DNA of 22,419 bases from a virus: positions 1 through 22,419 of the IMG/VR virus record IMGVR_UViG_3300013123_000041, one strand, 5' to 3'. Shown here piece after piece: positions 6,351 to 13,424 of this stretch. The first letter of the stretch is position 1, and each line of letters begins with the position of its first letter. Under the pieces are notes generated by a model. It was given only the letters and a program-made list of their open reading frames with translations. It was not told the origin of the DNA and searched no databases. A program made the position numbers and the translations under genes.

Positions 6351-6890
6351 ATGAGTGTCGAAGCTAAGATTGAGCAGGCTAAACAGCAAATTGCTCAAAA
6401 AGAGGCAGACAAGGGGCTTAAAAAAAGAAAATTGACGTGGAGGGAGAAGTTTGGAACTTTCCCGGTGCTATGGCTCTATGGTTGGGGCTTGCTGGCAGGT
6501 ATCGCGTGGACTTATGTCGCGCTGACCGCTCCGCAAATGTTCGAGGCAAGAACAATAGTGATCGTCAATCCGGCACAAGCGAAAGAAATTGAAAAGCCGG
6601 AGGAAAAAGTGGAAGTTATACACAAGGACGAGGTTGCGGAACTGGCAGAAATGATTTATAATTTAGAAAGCACGAATGGAAAAAACAATTATTCCAAGTG
6701 CGAGGCAATCGGAAAGATAAACGGAATCGGATATGGCATACCGGGCAACGGAAAATACCAATGCTTTGAGAGCCACGAGGACGAAATGCAAGTGTTGAAA
6801 GGCTGGATCATAGACAAAAAGTCCAAAGGAATGACCGAAAAAGAGCTTTTATGCCTTTATTCGGGCAACAATTACGATATTTGTAAATAA
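6351..6890 (+). CDS. Membrane-anchored lysozyme/transglycosylase-like protein
   Basis: Encodes 179 aa from the ATG at 6351; an in-frame GTG at 6324 lies in the repeat leader and is less likely. Residues 1-36 are basic and cytoplasmic, 37-60 form one transmembrane segment (FPVLWLYGWGLLAGIAWTYV), and the rest should face outward. From about residue 95, ELAEMIYNLESTNGKNNYSKC, then a Gly-rich stretch, a CFESHEDE segment and a C-terminal LLCLYSGNNYDIC resemble lysozyme-like (lytic transglycosylase) domains; E106 would be the catalytic acid. Cys residues could form disulfides. It is the first gene after the 6259 promoter and may act as a membrane-tethered murein hydrolase in entry or lysis. The fold call is from pattern memory. 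Confidence 0.75.
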   Translation: MSVEAKIEQAKQQIAQKEADKGLKKRKLTWREKFGTFPVLWLYGWGLLAGIAWTYVALTAPQMFEARTIVIVNPAQAKEIEKPEEKVEVIHKDEVAELAEMIYNLESTNGKNNYSKCEAIGKINGIGYGIPGNGKYQCFESHEDEMQVLKGWIIDKKSKGMTEKELLCLYSGNNYDICK

Positions 6891-6897
6891 AAACACA

Positions 6898-7092
6898 ATG
6901 GGAACAATTCAAATCACAATCCAAAAGACTGCAAAACAAGGCGTGCCGGAAATGGCAAAAACCTATAACACCGCTTTTGAGGGAAGTTTGAATGACTTGA
7001 AATCACTTCAAGAAGCCGTTGACACCGCAGTCGAGAAGATTCTTTGGAACAAATCAGGTAATAAGACTATTGAGGAAAAGCAGGCTGTTTAG
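6898..7092 (+). CDS. Small hypothetical protein
   Basis: Encodes 64 aa from ATG 6898; a second in-frame ATG at 6952 (MAKTYNTAFEGSLNDLKSLQ) would give 46 aa. It contains one probable helix with Leu/Ala heptads (DLKSLQEAVDTAVEKIL). The stop codon lies within the terminator hairpin that follows. There is no recognised family. Confidence 0.55.
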   Translation: MGTIQITIQKTAKQGVPEMAKTYNTAFEGSLNDLKSLQEAVDTAVEKILWNKSGNKTIEEKQAV

Positions 7093-7103
7093 CTTGCTTT
7101 TTT
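7078..7103 (+). terminator. Rho-independent terminator overlapping a gene end
   Basis: Stem AAGCAGGC (7078-7085) pairs with GCTTGCTT (7092-7099) with one G-U pair, around a six-base TGTTTA loop, and runs into six T (7098-7103). The stop codon TAG of the upstream gene sits at the loop/stem border. It would end transcripts started at the 6259 promoter, giving a short two-gene unit. Confidence 0.75.
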
Positions 7104-7109
7104 ATATCT

Positions 7110-7337
7110 ATGATTAGGATTCAAGAGATACAAACATATTATCGGCAGTTCAGCCAAGAGCCAGTCGAGCAGAATATCCCGAATTTCATTAAGTTTATCG
7201 AGGGCAAGCAAAAGAATATGCGCGGCAGGGTTATTAGTTGGGAAGCAAGGGAATCAGCGCGCAGGCTCAAAGAACTGGAAGCACGGCAGGCAGAGAATAA
7301 GCCAGTTGATCCGGAAGAAGATTTTGATAATTTATAA
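7110..7337 (+). CDS. Small hypothetical protein, charged
   Basis: Encodes 75 aa, mostly helical, with a basic middle (KQKNMRGRVISWEARESARRLKE) and an acidic C-terminus (DPEEDFDNL). It starts seven bases after the terminator T-run and has no SD. It lies 12 bases before the next gene, so the two are probably cotranscribed. No family is recognised. Confidence 0.6.
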   Translation: MIRIQEIQTYYRQFSQEPVEQNIPNFIKFIEGKQKNMRGRVISWEARESARRLKELEARQAENKPVDPEEDFDNL

Positions 7338-7349
7338 AATATTAAAAAT

Positions 7350-7745
7350 ATGGAGGAATTAGGAAAAGAGGTCGAGCTTCCAAAAGATAAAAGCACGAAG
7401 CTCACAAAAAAAGAGGAATTTGGCACGACGATCGCGCAGATACTCCTACGCAAAGAGAACCTAGAACCCTACGGCTTCAATGAATATCCTAAGCTCACAA
7501 TGGTAGTCGCCGAGGATAAAGAGAAGTTTCAAGAGGGTATAGTCCGGCTGGTTTTTGAGGAAAGCGAGGGCGTAGAACGCTCATATCTCGTCCATATGGA
7601 CTTATTCATCTCTATTTCACAGTCAGTTTATGCAAAAACGAACAGCGATATAGCCAAAAGAGAGTATAATAAGCGCAGAAATGCAAAGATTTGGGGATTT
7701 TTCAAGACATTGATGTATCGGGTGCAACATAAATTTCAAAAATAA
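7350..7745 (+). CDS. Hypothetical protein
   Basis: Encodes 131 aa. The N-terminus is Lys/Glu-rich (MEELGKEVELPKDKSTKLTKKEE), the middle looks like an alpha/beta domain (YPKLTMVVAEDKEKF, GIVRLVFEES, SYLVHMDLFISI), and the C-terminus is basic (REYNKRRNAKIW, RVQHKFQK). It starts in the ATGGAGG context with no upstream SD. It precedes the hairpin-rich gap. No function is recognised. Confidence 0.65.
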   Translation: MEELGKEVELPKDKSTKLTKKEEFGTTIAQILLRKENLEPYGFNEYPKLTMVVAEDKEKFQEGIVRLVFEESEGVERSYLVHMDLFISISQSVYAKTNSDIAKREYNKRRNAKIWGFFKTLMYRVQHKFQK

Positions 7746-7988
7746 GCGATTCTACCTCCAAGACAACTCCAATTATCGTTGGGTATGAGGATCATTTATT
7801 CAAGTGAGGAATAGTTCTGGGCTTCTCGGCAAGCCGGAAGTTCGGAAATCGTATTCTTATGGCAGGAGCGAACAAAAGCGCGCACATATGCGGCGATTGG
7901 GAGAAGAAAACGCCCTGCGAACAAGAACAGATAGTGTCTTGTCGCTTCTCCCATAAGGGTATAATAATTATTTAATATTAAAAATCGT
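7746..7988 (+). other. Hairpin-rich gap of 243 bases
   Basis: Three hairpins are visible. The first is CCTC (7755-7758) with GAGG (7787-7790), enclosing CCAA/TTGG (7769-7772/7779-7782). The second is CTTC plus CGG (7822-7829) with CCGGAAG (7834-7840) around CAAG. The third and largest is TGGGAGAA (7898-7905) with TTCTCCCA (7946-7953), continued by GCG and ACAAG (7917-7919, 7921-7925) with CTTGTCGC (7938-7945); its 3' arm is fully paired and its 5' arm has an internal bulge. A TATAAT at 7970-7975 has no matching -35. The gap could be a long leader or ncRNA; a short ORF at 7859 overlaps it. Confidence 0.5.
7859..7975 (+). CDS. Possible 38-aa Cys-containing ORF
   Basis: ATG 7859 opens a short frame beginning MAGANKSAHICGDWEKK, with three Cys in total (two more in the second half) and a hydrophobic IIII end. 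Cys spacing could suit a zinc site. It has no SD and overlaps the largest hairpin of the gap, so it may be a chance ORF. It is listed only because the local composition is coding-like. Confidence 0.25.
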   Translation: MAGANKSAHICGDWEKKTPCEQEQIVSCRFSHKGIIII

Positions 7989-8315
7989 ATGGGAGAGGAC
8001 ATCATCAAATGCCCTAACTGTGGAACAGAGGGTGCAGTCGGAACTAAGTGTTTCAACTGTGGAACAGAGATATTCGCCGAGGAATCGTCGAGTAATCAAG
8101 AGGAATCAACGACGACTGGCAATCCAGCAGAGCAAGAGGGTCAAACATTGACACCTAGCGAGCCGGAAACCGGAGAACAAGGCGAAGAAGTGAGTATTCC
8201 GGTAAGAGTTGAGGGAGAAGATCAGGGTCAAGACGCAGAAAGCGAGCCACAAAACACGCAAGAAGAAAGCAATCAGGGGCAAGATGAAGAAGTTTCAGCT
8301 CCAAAGGCAGATTAA
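7989..8315 (+). CDS. Zinc-ribbon protein with acidic disordered tail
   Basis: Encodes 108 aa. Residues 8-24 form a clear zinc ribbon: C8-PN-C11 and C21-FN-C24. From residue 30 on, the chain is low-complexity, rich in Glu, Gln, Ser and Gly, and should be disordered. Such proteins may act as tethers or partner-binding scaffolds; nothing more specific is visible. It starts right after the hairpin-rich gap with an A/T leader and no SD. The promoter at 8320 begins a few bases after its stop. Confidence 0.75.
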   Translation: MGEDIIKCPNCGTEGAVGTKCFNCGTEIFAEESSSNQEESTTTGNPAEQEGQTLTPSEPETGEQGEEVSIPVRVEGEDQGQDAESEPQNTQEESNQGQDEEVSAPKAD

Positions 8316-8319
8316 AAAT

Positions 8320-8348
8320 TTGACTTTTGTCTTGAAAAGGAGTATAAT
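8320..8348 (+). promoter_or_regulatory. Consensus sigma70-type promoter
   Basis: The -35 is TTGACT (8320-8325) and the -10 is TATAAT (8343-8348), separated by exactly 17 bp. Predicted start is about 8355. It shares TTGACTTTT and a following GT with the promoter at 6259. It lies immediately after the zinc-ribbon gene and opens an independent unit ending at the terminator at 8777. Confidence 0.88.
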
Positions 8349-8354
8349 TGTATG

Positions 8355-8613
8355 TGAGAGTGCAGAAGTTTTACAATCAATGCGGAGCGACTATCGCTGA
8401 TGAGTTCTACTCACGAATCAACGGAACTACGCTCTTGCGCTCGTAAGTATCATATCCGAGCAAACGACCTAGCGAGCGATTGGGAGTTGGGAGATCATAT
8501 CAAGCAATAACCCCGGAGCATATCTAGGAGAGTAGCGCCGGGAGGGTTAAAGGGCAGGATAAGTCCTCCTCCCGGTGGACATAATGAAAAATAATTATTA
8601 AAAAATAAGAAGT
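8355..8613 (+). ncRNA. Long structured leader or small RNA
   Basis: About 260 bases follow the 8320 promoter before a plausible ATG. Two tight adjacent hairpins occur: AGCGA/TCGCT (8386-8398) and TGAGT/ACTCA (8401-8413), each with a three-base loop. GCTCG/CGAGC pairs around 8439-8461. A stronger element is CGCCGGGAGG (8536-8545) with CCTCCCGGTG (8568-8577), containing AGGA/TCCT (8556-8567) inside. CCCGG at 8512-8516 could instead pair with CCGGG at 8538-8542, giving an alternative fold. Two short ORFs (8354-8446 from GTG, 8400-8510 from ATG) overlap each other and lack SD sites. I read this as a regulatory leader or ncRNA, with a pac-like site as an alternative. Confidence 0.5.
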
Positions 8614-8745
8614 ATGGTGTTGAGAATCACGAAACTTCCCTCAGAGATGTTCAGCGCTTCAATCCGAAGCAACGACTATTTCTACGGAGGAGTTGCCAAG
8701 TATCTCACGATCGGGGAAATCTTGGAAGTAGCCGCGCTTCAATAG
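8614..8745 (+). CDS. Small ORF (43 aa) in its own transcription unit
   Basis: ATG 8614 opens a frame of 43 codons whose product begins MVLRITKLPSEMFSA, has NDYFYGGVAKYL in the middle and ends IGEILEVAALQ. The mixed composition looks coding. The start has the same A/T-rich leader (TTATTAAAAAATAAG) as the confident genes of this genome. It is the only ORF with a convincing start between the promoter at 8320 and the terminator at 8777. I recognise no family. It could be a small regulator, a packaging factor or a leader-controlled peptide. Confidence 0.6.
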   Translation: MVLRITKLPSEMFSASIRSNDYFYGGVAKYLTIGEILEVAALQ

Positions 8746-8776
8746 CGGTAAATAGAATCGAATATTAAAGAATAAG

Positions 8777-8834
8777 AAAGGAATAACAATTATTTGTGGG
8801 CAGAGCGCAAGCCCGGAAAAGTTATTCCTTTTTT
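8777..8834 (+). terminator. Strong rho-independent terminator before terS
   Basis: AAAGGAATAAC (8777-8787) pairs perfectly with GTTATTCCTTT (8821-8831), and the T-run extends to 8834. The 33-base loop contains a second stem, GGGC (8798-8801) with GCCC (8811-8814). It separates the 43-codon unit from the terminase gene 11 bases downstream, so terS must be reached by read-through, antitermination or a promoter I cannot see. Confidence 0.85.
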
Positions 8835-8844
8835 GTATGCAAAT

Positions 8845-9321
8845 ATGGCTAAGCTAAAAAAGAAGATAAGCAAGAAAACTGAAAAGAAAGAGGAGCAAGG
8901 GTTAAAGCAGTCTTGGCTTAACTTCATAGACGCGTATATCGAATGTGGTAATGCTACCGAGGCTTATATGCAAGCGTATCCCGGTTGCACAAGAAAGACG
9001 GCAGGGGCGAATAGCCACGTTCTACTGAAAAACACTGAAATTCTGCAAGAATTAAACTACCGCTATCGTTCGCAGAAAATCACTGAATCAGGAATTGCGG
9101 CTGAATTATGGGAAATTGGCACGAAATACCGAGGCGCTAAGACCATTAACGCGGCTGTAAATGCGCTGAAAACGCTGGCACAGACGAAAGGTATGCTCGT
9201 TGATACTAGAAAAGTTGAATTTACGGGTAAGAATCCGGCAGTATTCTTAGCTCCGTATAGCGCAGAGGAAAAAGCAGAGTTCGACAAGATCAGAGATACT
9301 AAGCAAAGGATAGTAGAATGA
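8845..9321 (+). CDS. terS: Terminase small subunit
   Basis: Encodes 158 aa from the ATG at 8845; an in-frame TTG at 8794 lies inside the terminator loop and is rejected. After a Lys-rich N-terminus, residues about 25-75 match the terminase small-subunit helix-turn-helix region (WLNFIDAYIECGNATEAYMQ, then AYPGCTRKTAGANSHVLLK), which resembles the N-A-T-x-A-x-x-x-A-G-Y pattern of the family. It recognises phage DNA at the pac or cos site and hands it to TerL. The stop overlaps the terL start (ATGA), supporting the pairing. The C-terminus is probably an oligomerisation and TerL-contact region. Confidence 0.9.
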   Translation: MAKLKKKISKKTEKKEEQGLKQSWLNFIDAYIECGNATEAYMQAYPGCTRKTAGANSHVLLKNTEILQELNYRYRSQKITESGIAAELWEIGTKYRGAKTINAAVNALKTLAQTKGMLVDTRKVEFTGKNPAVFLAPYSAEEKAEFDKIRDTKQRIVE

Positions 9322-10778
9322 ATCTCCAAGTTGTCGGACTGCAAAATGTCCAAGTTTTTGAGCCACTGCCAAAGCAAAAGCTATTTTTATATCACATAGA
9401 AGATAACGACGATGCCAAGTTTATTTGGTATTGTGGTGGGTTCGGGTCAGGCAAGAGCTTCATCGGCTCTCACGCTGTGATAAGGCAAGCTATGGAAAAC
9501 GCCGGAGGGCGCTCTCTCATCGCTCGTCAGACATTGGTTGACCTAAAAGCGACCACAATGAAAACCTTTTTTGAGGTTTTGGACGCTAGGCTGATTAAAA
9601 AATGGAACAAGTCGGAGAATCTGTTGACACTCATCAACGGACACGAAATCTATTTTTGGGGACTGGACGATATTGAGAAGTTGAAATCTCTCGAAATCGG
9701 AATGTTCTGGATAGATGAAGTGAACGAAGTTGACGAAAACACATTTAACGTCTTGAAAGGTCGCTTGCGAAATAAGCACCATAAAAAGCGTCTTGGAATA
9801 CTTACGAGCAATTCCGAGGGCAAAAACTGGACTTATAAGCAATTTGTTCTTGGAAAAGGTATCAGGACACAGCAGGATTTGGACAAATACTGGATTATTA
9901 AAGCTCCCAGTAATGAAAACACCTACTTGCCCGACGATTATCTCGACGTGCTGAACTCCTACACAGGGGATTTGTTCGAGAGATACGTCAAAGCGAGCTG
10001 GAATGTGTTTGAGGGGCAGATATTCCCGGACTTTCACAGGGAAGTCCACGTTATCGCTCCATTTTCCATACCGGACAACTGGCGAAAGGTTGGAGGGTTG
10101 GATCACGGAGAGAGAAACCCTACTGCGTTTGACTGGGCGGCAATCAGTCCGTCAGGGGATATTTACTTTTACAGGGAGTATGCCTTGCCGGGCGAGGGCG
10201 TTGATAAGCACGTGAAGAACATTTACGAGCTGAACAATGGCGACAAGCTCGATTATGTGGTAATCGACCCAAGCACGAAAAGCACGCGCGGCGTAACTGG
10301 CAAAAAGATAGACACAGAATACCGGGAGGAGTGGGAAAAGGTATTCAAGATGAAAATGCCTCTCCGTTATGCCAATAACGACGTGAAAGCCGGAATCGCC
10401 CGAATGCACAAGTATTTGCGGATAGACAAGACCCGGATACACCCAGTTACCAAAAAGCAAGGAGCGCCCCGGATATTCATTTTCAACACTTGCCCGATAC
10501 TGGCAGACGAATGGGAGGGCTACAAGTGGAAGAAACTCAGTTCGACCAACGAGAACGATCCGGAAGAAGCGCCAAGAAAGAAAGACGACCACAATCTCGA
10601 CGGCGCGCGCTATGTGATTATGAGTCGTCCGGACATTACGCAAGCCTCGGCAAGAAAGAGCCACACGACCGACAGGGAAGATAGGCGGCTCGACCCGAAT
10701 AGCCAAACGATCAATCAAGAGGACTTGCTCGAACACCACAAAAAACGATTTTCAGAAGATTTTTTAGATATTGACTAA
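9318..10778 (+). CDS. terL: Terminase large subunit (ATPase-nuclease)
   Basis: Encodes 486 aa. The ATPase domain has Walker A GGFGSGKS (40-47), Walker B MFWIDEVNE (129-137) and a coupling motif LTSNSEG (162-168). The nuclease domain, of RNase H-like fold in this family, shows GGLDHGERNP with D262, YVVIDPSTK with D317, and a C-terminal KDDHNLDGARY whose Asp would complete the metal site. It powers DNA translocation into the prohead and cuts the concatemer. It overlaps terS by ATGA and is followed by portal. All catalytic positions I can check are present, so this phage or prophage looks packaging-competent. Confidence 0.97.
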   Translation: MNLQVVGLQNVQVFEPLPKQKLFLYHIEDNDDAKFIWYCGGFGSGKSFIGSHAVIRQAMENAGGRSLIARQTLVDLKATTMKTFFEVLDARLIKKWNKSENLLTLINGHEIYFWGLDDIEKLKSLEIGMFWIDEVNEVDENTFNVLKGRLRNKHHKKRLGILTSNSEGKNWTYKQFVLGKGIRTQQDLDKYWIIKAPSNENTYLPDDYLDVLNSYTGDLFERYVKASWNVFEGQIFPDFHREVHVIAPFSIPDNWRKVGGLDHGERNPTAFDWAAISPSGDIYFYREYALPGEGVDKHVKNIYELNNGDKLDYVVIDPSTKSTRGVTGKKIDTEYREEWEKVFKMKMPLRYANNDVKAGIARMHKYLRIDKTRIHPVTKKQGAPRIFIFNTCPILADEWEGYKWKKLSSTNENDPEEAPRKKDDHNLDGARYVIMSRPDITQASARKSHTTDREDRRLDPNSQTINQEDLLEHHKKRFSEDFLDID

Positions 10779-10794
10779 CTAAACACGCAATCAA

Positions 10795-12963
10795 ATGGCA
10801 GAGGATATTCACAAAATGAATCCAATTCAGAGCGACGCGGCGCAAGAGGATATTAACCTCGAAACGGACGCTGACGAGCTGATTGCACAAAAAATAGAGC
10901 TTCGCCTCGGAGAGGGGCAGGCGCTTTATGACGCGATAATGAAAGAAGTTCAGGAGAATGAGCTTCTGTTTTTGGGGCAGATAGACAAGGTAGCAGGCGT
11001 TGACATCGCTAAATACAAATCAAAGGCGGTTCTAAACAGGCTTTATCTGACTATCCGAAATATGGTCGGGCTTGATACCGACAATTTACCACAGGTTCAG
11101 ATGATTCCGGCGAAAGACACACCACCAAGCATTAAGAGGGCTGAAAAAATCAAGAATGCCATAGAATACGGCTTTATCAGGGTCAATTTTATGGATTTTA
11201 TTACGAAATGCCTCTTTGATACCCGGATTAAGCGCGACAGTTTCGCTCATTGGTTTTGGAACTACGACAAAAACGACTTTGACTTAGAGCCAGTTATGAT
11301 CGACGAGTTGACATTCAGCGCGGACGCAACGACTATCCAAGACGCAGAATGGCTGGTTTATCATCCGTTGAAGAATCGCCAATGGTGGAAGAAGAATTAC
11401 CCGGAAGTCTATGACACGATAGCTTTCAGCAACATCAAGGCGACTGACTATACCGGGAAAGGCTTAATGCCAACTACTCCGGCAACCTATGGACGCGGTA
11501 GCGTGGCGAGATTATATGCCTATTGGGAAAATGACAAGCGAGTTGAAATGGTTTATGGCAAGAACGGCGAGCGGATTATCCTTAAAAAGGGCAAGAATCC
11601 GTATTTTGAGTATCGCGATCCGCTCTTACAGATAAATGACTGGGCTATGACAGCGCGCCCGGAGGCATATCAGGCGGCTCAAATGAGCGGTATGCCTATG
11701 GAACAAGCGCTTCCGCAGGTGCTTGACCAGTCAGACGTGCAGAATTTCAAGCCGATTGTGAACTTCCTAAGTGAGCCACGGAAGCCGTTTGTGCAGTTTC
11801 CGTCAATGAAACTATTGGGCAAGATGTATTCGAGCAACTTAATGGGGCAAGCAAAGGAAACTTTGATAAATTATATCGGGAAGAAGCGCCAAATCCACGA
11901 CAACTTGCGCGGTTGCAACGTGAAAATAGTCGTGGACAGCAATCAATTCAGCGAAGAAGAAGCCAGCGCGATCAACGACGAGCCAATGCAGGTTATCCGG
12001 GCAGATATGCAGACCACAGGCTCTCCGGTTCAGATTATCTCTCCGACATTCCCGGAATTGCAGGGAGTTCTGCTGGATATGAATCACGACGAGCGCTATA
12101 TCGACGACTTATACGGACATCACGAAATTTCAAGAGGTGGTGGCAAGTCAAATACTCTTGGGCAAGACCAAATGAACGCGCAGAGCGACCGAACGCCAGT
12201 CCGTATGCAGTCAAGAGCCGTAGAATCAGCTATCAAAGAGGTTACCGAGGGCTGGATTCAGCTTATGAAGATGTTTTATACCGAAAAGCACTGGGTAAAG
12301 AAACTAGGCGGCAAAGAGGGAATCGAAATGACCGAACTCGTCAATCAGGACATCGAGGAGGGCGTAGAGCCACTCATCATTCCGCAGTCAATGGCGAAAA
12401 TAGACCGAGCAGAGCGCGCGCTGGGATTGTGGGCGCAGAAAGCTATCGACCCATACACGCTATTTGTTGAATTGGAAATGCCAAATCCGAAAGAACTGGC
12501 TGATCGGCTCATCAACTTTATGCAGTTCGGCGTAATTTCAGACCAAGACCCGGAAGAAATCGCGGCTGATATGCAAAATCAGGGTATGAACGAGGGAGAT
12601 ATGACCAATAATCCGGTTGAAAGGGCAGACAGCGAAAACAAGGCGTTTCAAAACGGACAAGGCGAGCAAGTTCCTCCGACACCAAGAGAATTGGTTACGA
12701 AAGAACACGTCGCGCTTCACTTCCAGTTCTACAAAGACCCGGAAAAGAAAATGGAACAACGAGATATGGACTTGCTGGAAGCTCACGCTAACGTCGATAA
12801 GGCTACTCTCATTGAAAATATGAGCGCTATGGCAACGCAGGGGGCGCGTCAGGGCATCAATGAGGAGAGAATGGCTCAAAAGGGTATGAAGCCAGCAGGA
12901 GAGGCTAAGAAGCCAGCACAGAAGCAACCTGCCGCTAAGGTAACTGTTAATGTGAACAAGTAA
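10795..12963 (+). CDS. Portal protein
   Basis: Encodes 722 aa directly after terL. The central region shows features of phage portals: RLYLTIRNMVGLDTDNLPQV, WFWNYDKNDFDLEPVMIDEL, SARLYAYW-like strands and a GHHEISRGG turn. The C-terminal 120 residues are Gln/Glu/Met-rich and end in a Lys/Ala/Pro tail. The length is similar to P22-type portals (about 725 aa) and longer than the 400-500 aa common in siphoviruses. Twelve copies would form the ring through which DNA enters and leaves the head. The call rests on genomic position plus overall pattern; subfamily is inferred. Confidence 0.9.
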   Translation: MAEDIHKMNPIQSDAAQEDINLETDADELIAQKIELRLGEGQALYDAIMKEVQENELLFLGQIDKVAGVDIAKYKSKAVLNRLYLTIRNMVGLDTDNLPQVQMIPAKDTPPSIKRAEKIKNAIEYGFIRVNFMDFITKCLFDTRIKRDSFAHWFWNYDKNDFDLEPVMIDELTFSADATTIQDAEWLVYHPLKNRQWWKKNYPEVYDTIAFSNIKATDYTGKGLMPTTPATYGRGSVARLYAYWENDKRVEMVYGKNGERIILKKGKNPYFEYRDPLLQINDWAMTARPEAYQAAQMSGMPMEQALPQVLDQSDVQNFKPIVNFLSEPRKPFVQFPSMKLLGKMYSSNLMGQAKETLINYIGKKRQIHDNLRGCNVKIVVDSNQFSEEEASAINDEPMQVIRADMQTTGSPVQIISPTFPELQGVLLDMNHDERYIDDLYGHHEISRGGGKSNTLGQDQMNAQSDRTPVRMQSRAVESAIKEVTEGWIQLMKMFYTEKHWVKKLGGKEGIEMTELVNQDIEEGVEPLIIPQSMAKIDRAERALGLWAQKAIDPYTLFVELEMPNPKELADRLINFMQFGVISDQDPEEIAADMQNQGMNEGDMTNNPVERADSENKAFQNGQGEQVPPTPRELVTKEHVALHFQFYKDPEKKMEQRDMDLLEAHANVDKATLIENMSAMATQGARQGINEERMAQKGMKPAGEAKKPAQKQPAAKVTVNVNK

Positions 12964-12964
12964 T

Positions 12965-13129
12965 ATGCCATTTCAAAGCAAATCACAACAGCGCTTTATG
13001 TTCGCCAAACACCCGAAAATAGCGAAGCGGTGGGCAGAGGAAACTCCGGACATAAAGAAATTACCCGAAAAAAAGCCGAACAAAGAGAATAAATACTCTA
13101 AATATAATCAAAAGTATGGCAAAGAATAA
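12965..13129 (+). CDS. Small conserved phage protein (54 aa)
   Basis: A short ORF opens one base after the portal stop and begins MPFQSKSQQRFMFAKHPKI, followed by AKRWAEETPD and a Lys-rich tail. The S-K-x-Q-x-R-x-M-x-x-x-x-P motif is one I associate with small proteins found beside head genes in many environmental phages, function unknown. It overlaps the next ORF by 14 bases. A role in head assembly is guessed from position only. Confidence 0.8.
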   Translation: MPFQSKSQQRFMFAKHPKIAKRWAEETPDIKKLPEKKPNKENKYSKYNQKYGKE

Positions 13130-13352
13130 AAGCGTTTCGGCAATTTATGCCGATGAGCTACCAAGCAAAAAAGAAAAGCCGTCAATATCAATAAACATTT
13201 CCGAGGATATGCTACCGGGAATCAAAGAAATGACCATTGACGAAGAAAAGACGTTCACGATTAAGGGAAAAATCTCGTCTATCGAGAAAAACGAGTGGGA
13301 TGAGGGTAAAATGCGGTGTTCTATGAAAATCACATCAATCAAGGAAGTTTAA
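13116..13352 (+). CDS. Small hypothetical head-region protein
   Basis: Encodes 78 aa. After a Lys/Ser-rich start, ISINISEDMLPGIKEMTI and TFTIKGKISSIEKNEWDEG alternate strand-like segments and end KITSIKEV, suggesting a small beta barrel (OB- or SH3-like). It lies between portal and scaffold genes and is probably structural or an assembly factor. No family is recognised. Confidence 0.65.
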   Translation: MAKNKSVSAIYADELPSKKEKPSISINISEDMLPGIKEMTIDEEKTFTIKGKISSIEKNEWDEGKMRCSMKITSIKEV

Positions 13353-13359
13353 TGTTTCG

Positions 13360-13397
13360 TGAGAAGTTGGGCGCTTGGCGTTCGCGCCTAACTCTCA
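13360..13397 (+). other. Strong intergenic hairpin before scaffold gene
   Basis: TGAGAAGTTGGGCGC (13360-13374) pairs with GCGCCTAACTCTCA (13384-13397) around a nine-base loop, with one bulged A and one G-U pair. The 3' side is followed by an A/T leader rather than a T-run, so simple termination is unlikely. It may stabilise the RNA end or modulate scaffold/capsid expression. Confidence 0.6.
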
Positions 13398-13424
13398 ATA
13401 AATATTAAATATTTTAACAAAGTT

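Noticed and set aside
7970-7975. TATAAT as a third promoter
   Set aside because: No -35-like sequence lies 15-19 bases upstream; the nearest TTGTCG is about 25 bases away.
8391-8420. Hammerhead-like CTGATGAG followed by CGAA in the 8355 leader
   Set aside because: The core needs a stem between CTGATGA and GAAA; here the stem would be only two pairs, the third core strand is GAAT rather than GAAA, and no cleavage-site partner strand is present.
8354-8510. Two short overlapping ORFs (30 and 36 codons) in the leader
   Set aside because: They overlap in different frames, the first would start at or before the predicted transcription start, and neither has an SD or the typical A/T leader. Not excluded, but not supportable as genes.
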